A stretch of 64,000 nucleotides of DNA from Chthonomonas calidirosea. GTDB taxonomy: Bacteria; Armatimonadota; Chthonomonadetes; Chthonomonadales; CAJBBX01. Position 1 is the stretch's first letter, and each line of letters begins with the position of its first letter. Shown here piece by piece: positions 52,501 through 60,392 of this stretch. The position numbers and the translations under genes were made by a program. The stretch is from positions 62,001 through 126,000 of the forward strand of contig DYKI01000003.1 in assembly GCA_020722705.1 (NCBI GenBank), written 5' to 3'. Under the pieces are notes generated by a model. The model ran no database searches and was not told where the DNA came from. It saw nothing but the letters and a program-made list of their open reading frames with translations.

Positions 52501-53412
52501 TCACAGATCGCGCTCCACAACATACTTGGCGAGCGCGCGGAGCGGATCGGCGCGCTCGTCCAGTCCTTCCAGGGCCTCCACTGCCATCTCGGCGGCGCGA
52601 GCTGCCCGCTGTCGGCTCTCAGCAATGCCGAACAGACGCGGATAGGTGGCTTTGTTCCTGCTTTCGTCGCTTCCGACAGGTTTGCCGATCAGCTTCTCAT
52701 CACCGACAACATCCAGGATATCATCGGCGATCTGAAAGGCCAGGCCGAGGTGGCCGCCATAGCGCTTCAGCCTCTCAATGGTCGGTTGATCTCCACCGAC
52801 GAGCATGGCACCGACAACGCATGAAGCTTCGAGCAGCGCCCCGGTCTTGTGCGTGTGGATATACCTGAGCGCCTCCGGCGATACATCGTGTCCTTCGGCT
52901 TCCATGTCGGCGACCTGGCCGCCGACCATGCCCCAGGTGCCCGAGGCGCGGGCAATCAGCCGCATAGCTTCCACAACACGTTGACTGGCTTCGGATACCG
53001 AGCCGACGTCGCCTGTCAAACGCGCCGCGTTGGACGCAACCAGCTCGAACGCGAAGGCAAGGAGGGCATCGCCAGCGAGCAGCGCGATGGCCTCGCCGAA
53101 CACGATATGACTGGTCGGACGTCCGCGGCGCGTGTCATCGTCGTCCATGCAGGGCATATCGTCGTGGATCAACGAGAAGGCATGGATGCACTCCAGGGCG
53201 CACGCGGTGGGCATGACATGATGAGGGCTGCCGCCGGCAGCTTCGGCCGATGCGATCACCAGGATGGGACGAAGCCGTTTGCCAGGTGCCAGTACGCTGT
53301 ACCTCATAGCCTCATGCAGCTTTCCCGGCGGCTCGTTGGCAGGCGGCAGATATTGGTCCAGGGCTGCTTCGACAAGATCGCGCCGGACGCGCATGAAGTC
53401 GGCGAGGTGCAT
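52501..53412 (-). CDS. ispA: Polyprenyl (farnesyl/geranylgeranyl) diphosphate synthase
   Basis: A 303-residue trans-prenyltransferase. The first Asp-rich motif is HDDMPCMDDDD (D84, D85, D90) followed by TRRG, and the second is FQIADDILDVVGD. GKRLRPILV binds the diphosphate. The two-residue insertion in the first motif (DDxxxxD) is the bacterial FPP-synthase type. It provides precursors for UppS (29713-30441) and quinones. ATG start; a TATAAT lies 32 bases upstream. It begins ispA-DUF6785/6784-rbsK-SelB-like. Confidence 0.92.
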   Translation of the reverse strand: MHLADFMRVRRDLVEAALDQYLPPANEPPGKLHEAMRYSVLAPGKRLRPILVIASAEAAGGSPHHVMPTACALECIHAFSLIHDDMPCMDDDDTRRGRPTSHIVFGEAIALLAGDALLAFAFELVASNAARLTGDVGSVSEASQRVVEAMRLIARASGTWGMVGGQVADMEAEGHDVSPEALRYIHTHKTGALLEASCVVGAMLVGGDQPTIERLKRYGGHLGLAFQIADDILDVVGDEKLIGKPVGSDESRNKATYPRLFGIAESRQRAARAAEMAVEALEGLDERADPLRALAKYVVERDL

Positions 53413-53443
53413 TGATGCTCCATCACAACGGTGATTGGAGTTT

Positions 53444-53449
53444 ATTATA
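53444..53449 (-). promoter_or_regulatory. Possible -10 element of the ispA operon
   Basis: A perfect TATAAT on the minus strand, 31 bases before the ispA ATG. No convincing -35 lies 16-18 bases upstream. Confidence 0.4.
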
Positions 53450-53555
53450 GTGGTTCCTTGGTTCAGCCGTCTACAGCCCCTGCCTTGAGCCGCTGCTTGG
53501 CGGGCGCCTCGGGCTGCCGCTCGATTACGCTTGATGCGGGTAAACTCTTTCGGCC

Positions 53556-53912
53556 ATGAACGAACAAGTCGCTAAGCTCCAAGTGTTTCCGAACCCAAAG
53601 CCGGACCGGGATTACACGATCCGCCACACTTGCCGTGAGTTCACATCGGTATGCCCGATCACCGGCTTGCCGGATTTCGGCACGATCGTCGTCGAGTATG
53701 TGCCTGGAGAGTCCTGCATCGAGCTCAAGTCGCTGAAGTACTACCTTTTTGCGTTCCGTCAGCAGGGGATCTTCTACGAGAGTGTCGTGAACCGCATACT
53801 TGATGACCTCGTCGCTGTTTGCAGGCCCAAGCGTATGCGTGTGCGAGGGACGTTCAACGTTCGCGGCGGCATTCGGTCTCGCGTGACCGCTGAATACGAG
53901 CGACAGGACTAG
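53556..53912 (+). CDS. queF: 7-cyano-7-deazaguanine reductase QueF (type I)
   Basis: A 118-residue NADPH-dependent nitrile reductase making preQ1 for queuosine. The catalytic Cys is C33 in TSVCPITGLPDFG and the family motif ELKSLKYY is at residues 56-63. The short length is the homodecameric type I. No preQ1 riboswitch is seen in the 143 bases upstream. queD follows by 10 bases; queC and queE are not in the window. Confidence 0.95.
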   Translation: MNEQVAKLQVFPNPKPDRDYTIRHTCREFTSVCPITGLPDFGTIVVEYVPGESCIELKSLKYYLFAFRQQGIFYESVVNRILDDLVAVCRPKRMRVRGTFNVRGGIRSRVTAEYERQD

Positions 53913-53922
53913 CCCGCCCCGT

Positions 53923-54294
53923 ATGTACGCGTTGATCGTCAAGACCACATTCGAGGCGTCGCACGTCATTCCCGGTCATACCGGCAAGTGCGCCCGCCTT
54001 CATGGACACACTTACCGTGTTGAGGCCGAGTTCGTCGGCGAAGCGCTCGATGAACTCGGAATGGTTCAGGATTTCTCTGCGCTTCGGAAAGCGCTCGATG
54101 ATCTGTTGCCGGACCATCGGCACCTCAACGACGTCCTCGATGTGGCCCCAACGGCAGAGAACATCGCTCGCTGGATATACGAGCGCCTTGAAATGTCAGG
54201 CCTTCCCGTCACCTCTGTCACTGTATGGGAGACAGACCGCTACGGATGCCGCTACACACCATCGCCAACCAGCGTAAACCAAGGAGGTCGCTAG
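53923..54294 (+). CDS. queD: 6-carboxytetrahydropterin synthase QueD
   Basis: A 123-residue PTPS-fold enzyme turning dihydroneopterin triphosphate into 6-carboxytetrahydropterin, the first dedicated step to queuosine. Zinc histidines H14 (FEASH), H27 and H29 (RLHGH), catalytic C23 (GKCARLHGH) and the HRHLND motif are present. The WETDRYGCRY segment near the end binds the substrate. It ends two bases before the transhydrogenase start; the next gene's AAGGAGGT lies in its last codons. Confidence 0.95.
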   Translation: MYALIVKTTFEASHVIPGHTGKCARLHGHTYRVEAEFVGEALDELGMVQDFSALRKALDDLLPDHRHLNDVLDVAPTAENIARWIYERLEMSGLPVTSVTVWETDRYGCRYTPSPTSVNQGGR

Positions 54295-54295
54295 A

Positions 54296-55477
54296 GTGGT
54301 TATCGGCGTGCTTCGCGAGATGTGCCCGGGTGAACGGCGCGTTGCCCTGGTTCCCTCGTCCGTCGCTCCCCTGCGCAAGGCAGGACACGATGTCATCGTT
54401 GAGAGCGGTGCAGGCCTCTCGTCCGGTTACTCCGACGAGGCGTACTCGGATGCAGGCTGCGCGGTTGCTGCGACCAGAGCCGAAGTGCTTGCGCGGTCGG
54501 ATGTGCTGGTTCAGGTTCGTGCGATCGGCGCGAATCCCGCTCACTGGCAGGAGGATGCCCCCCACATCAGGGCGGGTACCGTGGTGGTAGGCCTGATGGA
54601 CCCGCTGGGCTCGGCGGACGCACTGGCCGCGGCTGCGCCTCACGGCTGGACGGCCTTTGCCCTCGAGATGCTTCCCAGGATTACCCGGGCGCAGTCCATG
54701 GATGTCCTGTCGTCGCAGGCCAATCTGGCAGGCTACAAAGCTGCGTTGCTGGCTGCCAATGCCTCCCCAAAGCTGTTTCCGATGATGATGACGGCAGCCG
54801 GTACGATCACACCGTCGCGCGTTTTCGTTCTTGGCGCAGGCGTGGCCGGGCTGCAGGCGATCGCGACAGCAAGGCGTCTCGGGGCTGTGGTGACCGCCTA
54901 CGACGTGCGGCCTGCAGTGCGCGAGCAGGTCGAGAGCCTCGGCGCGCGATTTGCGGAGCTGGAGCTTGACGCCGCCGATGCGCAGGACGCGGGCGGCTAC
55001 GCCAAAGCGCTCGGACCTGAGTTCTATGCGAAGCAGGCGGAGCTGATGACCGGCATCCTCGCGGAGACAGATGCTGCGATCGCCACAGCGGCCGTGCCTG
55101 GCCAGAAGGCTCCGATCCTGATCACCCGGGCGATGGTCGAGCAGATGCGTCCCGGCGCTGTGATCGTAGACCTGGCAGCCGAGCGGGGAGGCAACTGCGA
55201 AGTGACCGAACCCGGCAGGACCGTCGAGCATAGAGGCGTACTGGTGATGGGGCCGCTCAACGTCGCGTCCGAGCTGCCATATCATGCGAGTCAGCTCTAC
55301 GGGCGCAATGTCGCGACCTTCCTCGGTCATATCGTGCGCGATGGGGCGGTATCAACGGATTGCGCCGACGAGATCATCGCGGGCACGCTGGTAATGCATG
55401 GTGGCGAAGTCGTTCATCCCCGTCTTCGGGAGAAGTTGGGTCTCGAAGCACGGCAGACCGGAACATCGGAGGGTTAA
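54296..55477 (+). CDS. pntAA: NAD(P) transhydrogenase subunit alpha part 1
   Basis: A 393-residue NAD(H)-binding subunit of proton-translocating transhydrogenase, related to alanine dehydrogenase. It has GERRVALVPSSVAPLRKAGH, the SSQANLAGYKAAL (RQD-type) region, nucleotide fold FVLGAGVAGLQAIATARRLG and VIVDLAAERGGNCE. GTG follows a perfect AAGGAGGT. It is separate from the membrane part, as in Rhodospirillum. The enzyme uses proton motive force to make NADPH. Confidence 0.93.
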   Translation: MVIGVLREMCPGERRVALVPSSVAPLRKAGHDVIVESGAGLSSGYSDEAYSDAGCAVAATRAEVLARSDVLVQVRAIGANPAHWQEDAPHIRAGTVVVGLMDPLGSADALAAAAPHGWTAFALEMLPRITRAQSMDVLSSQANLAGYKAALLAANASPKLFPMMMTAAGTITPSRVFVLGAGVAGLQAIATARRLGAVVTAYDVRPAVREQVESLGARFAELELDAADAQDAGGYAKALGPEFYAKQAELMTGILAETDAAIATAAVPGQKAPILITRAMVEQMRPGAVIVDLAAERGGNCEVTEPGRTVEHRGVLVMGPLNVASELPYHASQLYGRNVATFLGHIVRDGAVSTDCADEIIAGTLVMHGGEVVHPRLREKLGLEARQTGTSEG

Positions 55478-55482
55478 CTGCC

Positions 55483-55788
55483 TTGGACAGCCTTGTAGCA
55501 AGCTTTTACGTCTTCATCCTCGCAACGTTCCTGGGCTTTGAGGTCATCCGACGCGTGTCGCCCTTGCTCCACACTCCGCTGATGTCCTTGACGAATGCAA
55601 TCTCGGCCATCAGCCTCGTCGGGTCCATCGTGATCCTGGGCGAGCAACGCACCACGCTCACGACCGTGCTTGGCGCCATTGCGGTTACGGCTTCCATGAT
55701 CAATGTCGTCAGCGGGTTTCTGATAACGGATCGCATGCTCAAGATGTTCAAGCAGCGGCCTTCTGCGCGGAAAGGTAAGGACGCCTGA
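55483..55788 (+). CDS. pntAB: NAD(P) transhydrogenase subunit alpha part 2
   Basis: A 101-residue small membrane subunit with three helices. The signature is FYVFILATFLGFEVIRRVSP followed by PLMSLTNAISAISLVGSI and a C-terminal helix ending FLITDRMLKMF. The TTG at 55483 has GGAGGG nine bases upstream; frames further up lie inside pntAA. It overlaps the pntB ATG by one base. Confidence 0.93.
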   Translation: MDSLVASFYVFILATFLGFEVIRRVSPLLHTPLMSLTNAISAISLVGSIVILGEQRTTLTTVLGAIAVTASMINVVSGFLITDRMLKMFKQRPSARKGKDA

Positions 55789-57218
55789 TGCCGGCAGCAC
55801 ATGCGGCAACCGCCGCCGTCACTGGGACATCGGTCTTGACTCAGATCAGCTACCTGATCGCCGCGGCCCTGTTTGTCGTTTCGCTGAAGTGGCTCAGCGC
55901 GCCGCCGACAGCTCGCCGTGGCGTTCTTGCTGGCGAGATCGGCATGCTGCTGGCGGTAGCGGGCACGCTTCTGCTGCCGGAGATTCAGGCGTTTCACTGG
56001 ATACTGCTGACGTTTTTCGTCGGAGCGGCCGTCGGGATACCGATCGCGGTTCTGATGCCGATGACGGCTGTGCCCCAACGAACGGCGCTGTCGCACTCAT
56101 TTGGCGGGCTTGCGGTTGGTCTGGTGGGAACCGCGAAGTACTACCTGTGGCTGCAGCATGAGCCTGAACGGTTGACGCACTTCGTCATGGGGGTGCTCGC
56201 CTTTGAGACAATACTGGGATACCTGACCTTCACGGGAAGCCTGATGGCATTCGGCAAGCTCCAGGGAATCCTACCGACGCGTCCGATCGTCTACCGGGGC
56301 CAGAACTTCGTCAACTTCGGGCTGCTTGGGGTTGCCATAGTCTCAAGCGTCTACCTGAACCTGCATCCGAGCGAGTTGCGGCTCTTTCCGGTTCTGATCG
56401 CGCTTTCGCTCGCCTTCGGGACCTTGCTGATCATACCGATCGGTGGGGCGGACATGCCGACGGTAATCTCGCTGCTGAACTCCTATGCGGGCCTCTCTGC
56501 GTCCGCCATGGGGTTTGTACTGGACAACAAGCTGCTGATTATCGCCGGGGCGCTGGACGGCTCGTCGGGGTTCATTCTGTCGGTGATCATGTGCCGGGCA
56601 ATGAACCGATCGTTCACCAACGTCCTGTTCGGCGCGTTCGGTGCCGTTCAGGCGCGTGCCACCGGTCCTCAGGAGGAGCGCACGGTCCGGTCGGCACAGC
56701 CCGACGAAGCGGCGTCCATTCTTGCTTCTGCGCAGTCGGTAGTCATCGTCCCTGGATACGGCATGGCCGTGGCACAGGCGCAGCACAAGGTTCGGGAGCT
56801 GTACGACCAGCTAACGAGGAGAGGCGTTGAGGTGACGTTCGGCATTCACCCTGTCGCGGGCCGAATGCCGGGCCACATGAACGTGCTGCTGGCTGAGGCG
56901 GACATTCCCTATGACCGGCTCAAGGAAATGGAGGATGTGAACTCCGAGCTGCCTCACACCGATGTCGCACTTGTCATCGGTGCGAACGATGTCACCAACC
57001 CTGCGGCGCGCACCGACAAATCCAGTCCGATCTACGGAATGCCGATCATTGACGTTGACAGAGCGCGCACGGTCATGGTGATCAAGCGGAGCATGGGCGC
57101 GGGCTTCGCCGGCATCGAGAACGAGCTCTACTACATGGACAAGACGCTCATGTTGTTCGGTGACGCCAAGGCATTCGTGGGCGACATGGTCAAAGCCATA
57201 TCGTCGGAGGGGCACTGA
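55788..57218 (+). CDS. pntB: NAD(P) transhydrogenase subunit beta
   Basis: A 476-residue subunit: eight to nine N-terminal helices (1-270) and a soluble NADP(H)-binding domain (about 300-476). SHSFGGLAVGLVGTAKYY, GGADMPTVISLLNSYAGLSA and the VIVPGYGMAVAQAQHKVREL nucleotide motif are characteristic, as is HPVAGRMPGHMNVLLAEADI. It completes the enzyme. The gene is convergent with lon. Confidence 0.95.
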   Translation: MPAAHAATAAVTGTSVLTQISYLIAAALFVVSLKWLSAPPTARRGVLAGEIGMLLAVAGTLLLPEIQAFHWILLTFFVGAAVGIPIAVLMPMTAVPQRTALSHSFGGLAVGLVGTAKYYLWLQHEPERLTHFVMGVLAFETILGYLTFTGSLMAFGKLQGILPTRPIVYRGQNFVNFGLLGVAIVSSVYLNLHPSELRLFPVLIALSLAFGTLLIIPIGGADMPTVISLLNSYAGLSASAMGFVLDNKLLIIAGALDGSSGFILSVIMCRAMNRSFTNVLFGAFGAVQARATGPQEERTVRSAQPDEAASILASAQSVVIVPGYGMAVAQAQHKVRELYDQLTRRGVEVTFGIHPVAGRMPGHMNVLLAEADIPYDRLKEMEDVNSELPHTDVALVIGANDVTNPAARTDKSSPIYGMPIIDVDRARTVMVIKRSMGAGFAGIENELYYMDKTLMLFGDAKAFVGDMVKAISSEGH

Positions 57219-57296
57219 ACCTCCGCAGGCAGGTCGCCACGCAGCAACGTTCGCCGCAAGGGTGGCGACAGTGTGTGTCCGATCGCCTGGCCGATA

Positions 57297-57345
57297 GGCG
57301 CCAAGGGGCCTGATCCGCGCCCCAAGCCGGCCACTCCTTGGCGCC
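57297..57345. repeat. Long inverted repeat between pntB and lon
   Basis: GGCGCCAAGG (57297-57306) pairs perfectly with CCTTGGCGCC (57336-57345) across a 29-base loop in the 160-base convergent gap. There is no T tract. Each arm also contains the palindrome GGCGCC. Confidence 0.65.
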
Positions 57346-57378
57346 GATCGCGCGGGTAGTTAGGTTCGCAGACGACGC

Positions 57379-59793
57379 TCAGCCGCGTCTATCGGGCTCG
57401 AGGGCGAGCTTGAGCACCTCGGCGACATCGGAAACATATTCGATGCGCAGGTGGGCCCTGACGTCTTCAGGGATGTCCTCCATCACATCCTTCTGGTTCC
57501 GCTTGGGCAGGATCACCGTTCCAAGCCCGGCTCTCCTGGCTGCCAGGACCTTCTCCTTGATGCCCCCTACCGGCAGAACCTTGCCGGTAAGGGTTATCTC
57601 GCCGGTCATGGCGATGCCGGGCCGGACTTTGCGACCCGTGAAGAGACTGGCGAGCGATGTTGCCATCGTAACACCAGCCGACGGGCCGTCTTTCGGCGTG
57701 GCGCCGGCCGGCACGTGGATATGGATGTCGTTGGATCCGTAGTAGTCGGCAGGAGCACGCAAGCGGCGAGCGTGAGATCGGACGTACGAGAGCGCAGCCT
57801 GAGCCGACTCCTGCATGACTGAGCCGAGCTGCCCTGTAATGATCAGTTGCGGAGGTCTGCCCTTCGGAGCGGCCATTGCCGTTGCTTCGATGAAGACAAT
57901 GTCGCCCCCAACAGGTGTCCACACGAGTCCGGTAGCCACTCCAGGCACCCTGACGCGCTCGTCGGCCTCCTCGCGCTCGAAACGCGGGGCTCCGAGGAAC
58001 TCCGTCACCTGCCTTGGTCCGACGGTAATGCGGCGACGTTTCCCCTCGGCGAATGCGCGCGTAGCCTTTCGGCATGCGGTCGCAATGCAGCGTTCGAGGC
58101 TGCGCACGCCTGCTTCCCGAGTGTGCCCGCGGATCATTGAGGTGATTGCCTGGTCGGTAATGGTGAGTCGTCCGGTGATGCCGTGCTCGGCCAACTGCTT
58201 GGGCACGAGGTGGCGCTGGGCGATCAGCAGCTTCTCCTCTTCGGTGTAGCCGGCAATCTCAATGATCTCCATGCGGTCGCGCAGTGGGGGCAGCACCGTG
58301 TCGAGCATATTCGCAGTCGTTATGAAAAGCACGCGGCTCAGGTCGAACGGTACCTCGAGATAGTGATCCCTGAACGATGCGTTCTGTTCGGGATCGAGCA
58401 CCTCCAGCAAGGCCGACGAGGGGTCGCCACGGAAATCCGCGGTCACCTTGTCAATCTCGTCGAGCATGAAGATCGGATTGTTGGATGCTGCGCGGCGCAT
58501 GCCCTGGATGATCTGTCCGGGGAGGGCGCCGATGTATGTTCTGCGATGTCCTCTGATCTCAGCTTCGTCGCGAACGCCGCCCAGGGATATCCGGACGAAG
58601 TTGCGGCCCAGCGCTCGGGCGATCGAGCGTCCAAGCGAGGTCTTGCCGACTCCGGGAGGACCGGCAAAGCACAGGATAGGCTGGCGCAGGGCACCCTCGC
58701 TCTTGAACCGCCTGACGGCCAAGAACTCCAGGATGCGTTCCTTCACCTTGTCCAGGCCGTGATGATCAGCATCGAGGATGGCTTTCACTTCGGTCAGATC
58801 GAGGTTGTCGGTGGTCGCGTTCGCCCATGGAAGCGCAACGAGCCAGTCTATGTACGTGCGGGCAACCGTATATTCCGGCGCTGCCGTCGGCATGCGTTGA
58901 AGGCGCTCCAGCTCGCGATTGGCTTCCTTGGCAGCCTCTTCGGGCATACCGGAGGCCTCGATCTTCTCGCGCAGCTCGTCTATCTCGCGGGTTCGGTCGT
59001 CGCCTTCGCCGAGCTCCTTTTGGATCGCCTTGAGCTGCTCGCGGAGGTAGTACTCCCTTTGCGATCGCCCCAGCTCCGACGTCACATCCGAGTGGAGCTT
59101 GCTGCCAAGCTCAAGCACCTGGACCTCGCGGGCCAGCAGGGTCATCAGCGCCTGCATGCGCTCTCTCAGCGGAATCGTCTCGAGGACCATCTGTTTCTCG
59201 GCAGTCGAGAATCTGGGCAGATGCGCTGTGACCAGATCCGTCAAGATTCCCGGAGACTCGATATTGTGGGCAAGCGCCTGAAGCTCGTCCGGCAGGTCCG
59301 GCGAGAGCGACACGGCCCGTTGGAAGAGGCTGACGATGCTGCGGCGTGCCGCTTCTATTTCGACGACCTGGTCTTCAGGAACCGTCGGCTCGGGTATGGT
59401 GCGAATCTTCACCCGGAGATAGGGTTCCACCTGTTCAGCCTCGACGATCTCGAACCGGGTGATGCCCTGAACGATCAGCCGAATGCCGTCGGGCAACTGC
59501 ATCATCATCCGGATCGCGACGGCCACGCCGATGCGGTATACATCGTCGAGTGTCGGGTTCTCGACCGACGCGTCCTTCATGGTCACGACCCCGATTACGC
59601 GGTTGCCGCCGACCACCGACTCGTTCACCATACGCACCGAGTTCTCACGTCCTACGCCCAGGGGCGATACGAGGACGGGAAACATCACGTAGTCACGCAG
59701 GGGCAGAATGTTCAGAACGTCCGGGACCGGGGTCCGCGTCACGTTGAGACCGCCAAGCTCGTCGTCAGCCGCTGTGATTGCGATGTCGCTCAT
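57379..59793 (-). CDS. lon: ATP-dependent protease Lon
   Basis: An 804-residue LonA. It has an N-terminal LAN domain (LPLRDYVMFPVLVSPLGVG at about 28-46), a coiled region (LRRE/REYYLREQLKAIQKELG), AAA module with Walker A GPPGVGKTSLG and Walker B PIFMLDEIDKV, and the C-terminal protease. Catalytic Ser is in KDGPSAGVTMATS and Lys in TGKVLPVGGIKEKVLAA. It degrades misfolded and regulatory proteins. The ATG overlaps the hsp20 stop (ATGA), forming a quality-control pair. Confidence 0.97.
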   Translation of the reverse strand: MSDIAITAADDELGGLNVTRTPVPDVLNILPLRDYVMFPVLVSPLGVGRENSVRMVNESVVGGNRVIGVVTMKDASVENPTLDDVYRIGVAVAIRMMMQLPDGIRLIVQGITRFEIVEAEQVEPYLRVKIRTIPEPTVPEDQVVEIEAARRSIVSLFQRAVSLSPDLPDELQALAHNIESPGILTDLVTAHLPRFSTAEKQMVLETIPLRERMQALMTLLAREVQVLELGSKLHSDVTSELGRSQREYYLREQLKAIQKELGEGDDRTREIDELREKIEASGMPEEAAKEANRELERLQRMPTAAPEYTVARTYIDWLVALPWANATTDNLDLTEVKAILDADHHGLDKVKERILEFLAVRRFKSEGALRQPILCFAGPPGVGKTSLGRSIARALGRNFVRISLGGVRDEAEIRGHRRTYIGALPGQIIQGMRRAASNNPIFMLDEIDKVTADFRGDPSSALLEVLDPEQNASFRDHYLEVPFDLSRVLFITTANMLDTVLPPLRDRMEIIEIAGYTEEEKLLIAQRHLVPKQLAEHGITGRLTITDQAITSMIRGHTREAGVRSLERCIATACRKATRAFAEGKRRRITVGPRQVTEFLGAPRFEREEADERVRVPGVATGLVWTPVGGDIVFIEATAMAAPKGRPPQLIITGQLGSVMQESAQAALSYVRSHARRLRAPADYYGSNDIHIHVPAGATPKDGPSAGVTMATSLASLFTGRKVRPGIAMTGEITLTGKVLPVGGIKEKVLAARRAGLGTVILPKRNQKDVMEDIPEDVRAHLRIEYVSDVAEVLKLALEPDRRG

Positions 59794-60260
59794 GACTCCT
59801 GGACAACCACCGTTCGCGCCGTTTGGGAACCTGTGCTGCGCTTCGGCAGGCAGACAACGAGGACGCCATTCGTATATCGGGCGGTGATAGCATCGCGATT
59901 GAGGCGCACGTCACCGGGGAGTGCGATTTGCCGCTCGAACGGTCCGAAGTAGATCTCCAGTTGGTAACACCGGATCCGGCCTGCGCGCTCCTCCTCCGAT
60001 TCGTGCCGATTGCCCGAGACGGTCAAATACCGGTCATCGCTCGATAGGTGGACGCGCAGCGAGGCTCCGTCAACCCCTGCCAACTCGACCTTCACGACAA
60101 TCGAGTCGGTGGTCTCGTGAAGGTCAACGCGCGGCTGCCAGAAACGCTCCGGCGGCGGCACTCCGGTCAGGAAAGCGCGCATCGCTTCATCGGCCAAGCG
60201 CTGCATCTCGCTCTCCATGCGCCTTGCGAGGTCGGTTTCGGCGCTGGTCGAAAGCTCCAT
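59790..60260 (-). CDS. Small heat shock protein (Hsp20/alpha-crystallin)
   Basis: A 156-residue chaperone. The alpha-crystallin domain spans about residues 45-145: PRVDLHETTDSIVVKVELAG at the start, DDRYLTVSGNRHE, and the closing ARYTNGVLVVCLPK (GVL motif). It holds unfolded proteins, here translated together with Lon. ATG at 60260 has GGAG nine bases upstream. A promoter with TTGACG is 36-65 bases upstream. No CIRCE element is visible. Confidence 0.92.
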   Translation of the reverse strand: MELSTSAETDLARRMESEMQRLADEAMRAFLTGVPPPERFWQPRVDLHETTDSIVVKVELAGVDGASLRVHLSSDDRYLTVSGNRHESEEERAGRIRCYQLEIYFGPFERQIALPGDVRLNRDAITARYTNGVLVVCLPKRSTGSQTARTVVVQES

Positions 60261-60295
60261 AGAGAGATGCTCCGTGTGGGGTCCGTGATACGCGT

Positions 60296-60325
60296 AGTAT
60301 GACGCGGCAGGCTGTTGATCGTCAA
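60296..60325 (-). promoter_or_regulatory. Probable promoter of hsp20-lon
   Basis: Minus strand: TTGACG (60325-60320), an 18-base spacer and CATACT (60301-60296). It ends 36 bases before the hsp20 ATG and is back to back with the mannosidase promoter. Confidence 0.5.
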
Positions 60326-60332
60326 GCGTGGG

Positions 60333-60361
60333 TTTACACGCGTAACGCGGTGCCCTATAAT
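60333..60361 (+). promoter_or_regulatory. Promoter of the alpha-mannosidase gene
   Basis: TTTACA (60333-60338), an exact 17-base spacer and a perfect TATAAT (60356-60361). The ATG at 60393 follows about 25 bases after the expected start of transcription. Confidence 0.7.
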
Positions 60362-60392
60362 GATCCATCTATCCTCGCAAGGACCCACGCCC

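Noticed and set aside
53413-53555. preQ1 riboswitch before queF
   Set aside because: The 143-base gap lacks the short C-rich hairpin and A-rich tail of preQ1-I and any preQ1-II-like fold by eye.
58183-59952. A 589-codon open frame antisense to lon
   Set aside because: Lon is complete on the minus strand with all catalytic residues; the frame also runs across the hsp20 junction.
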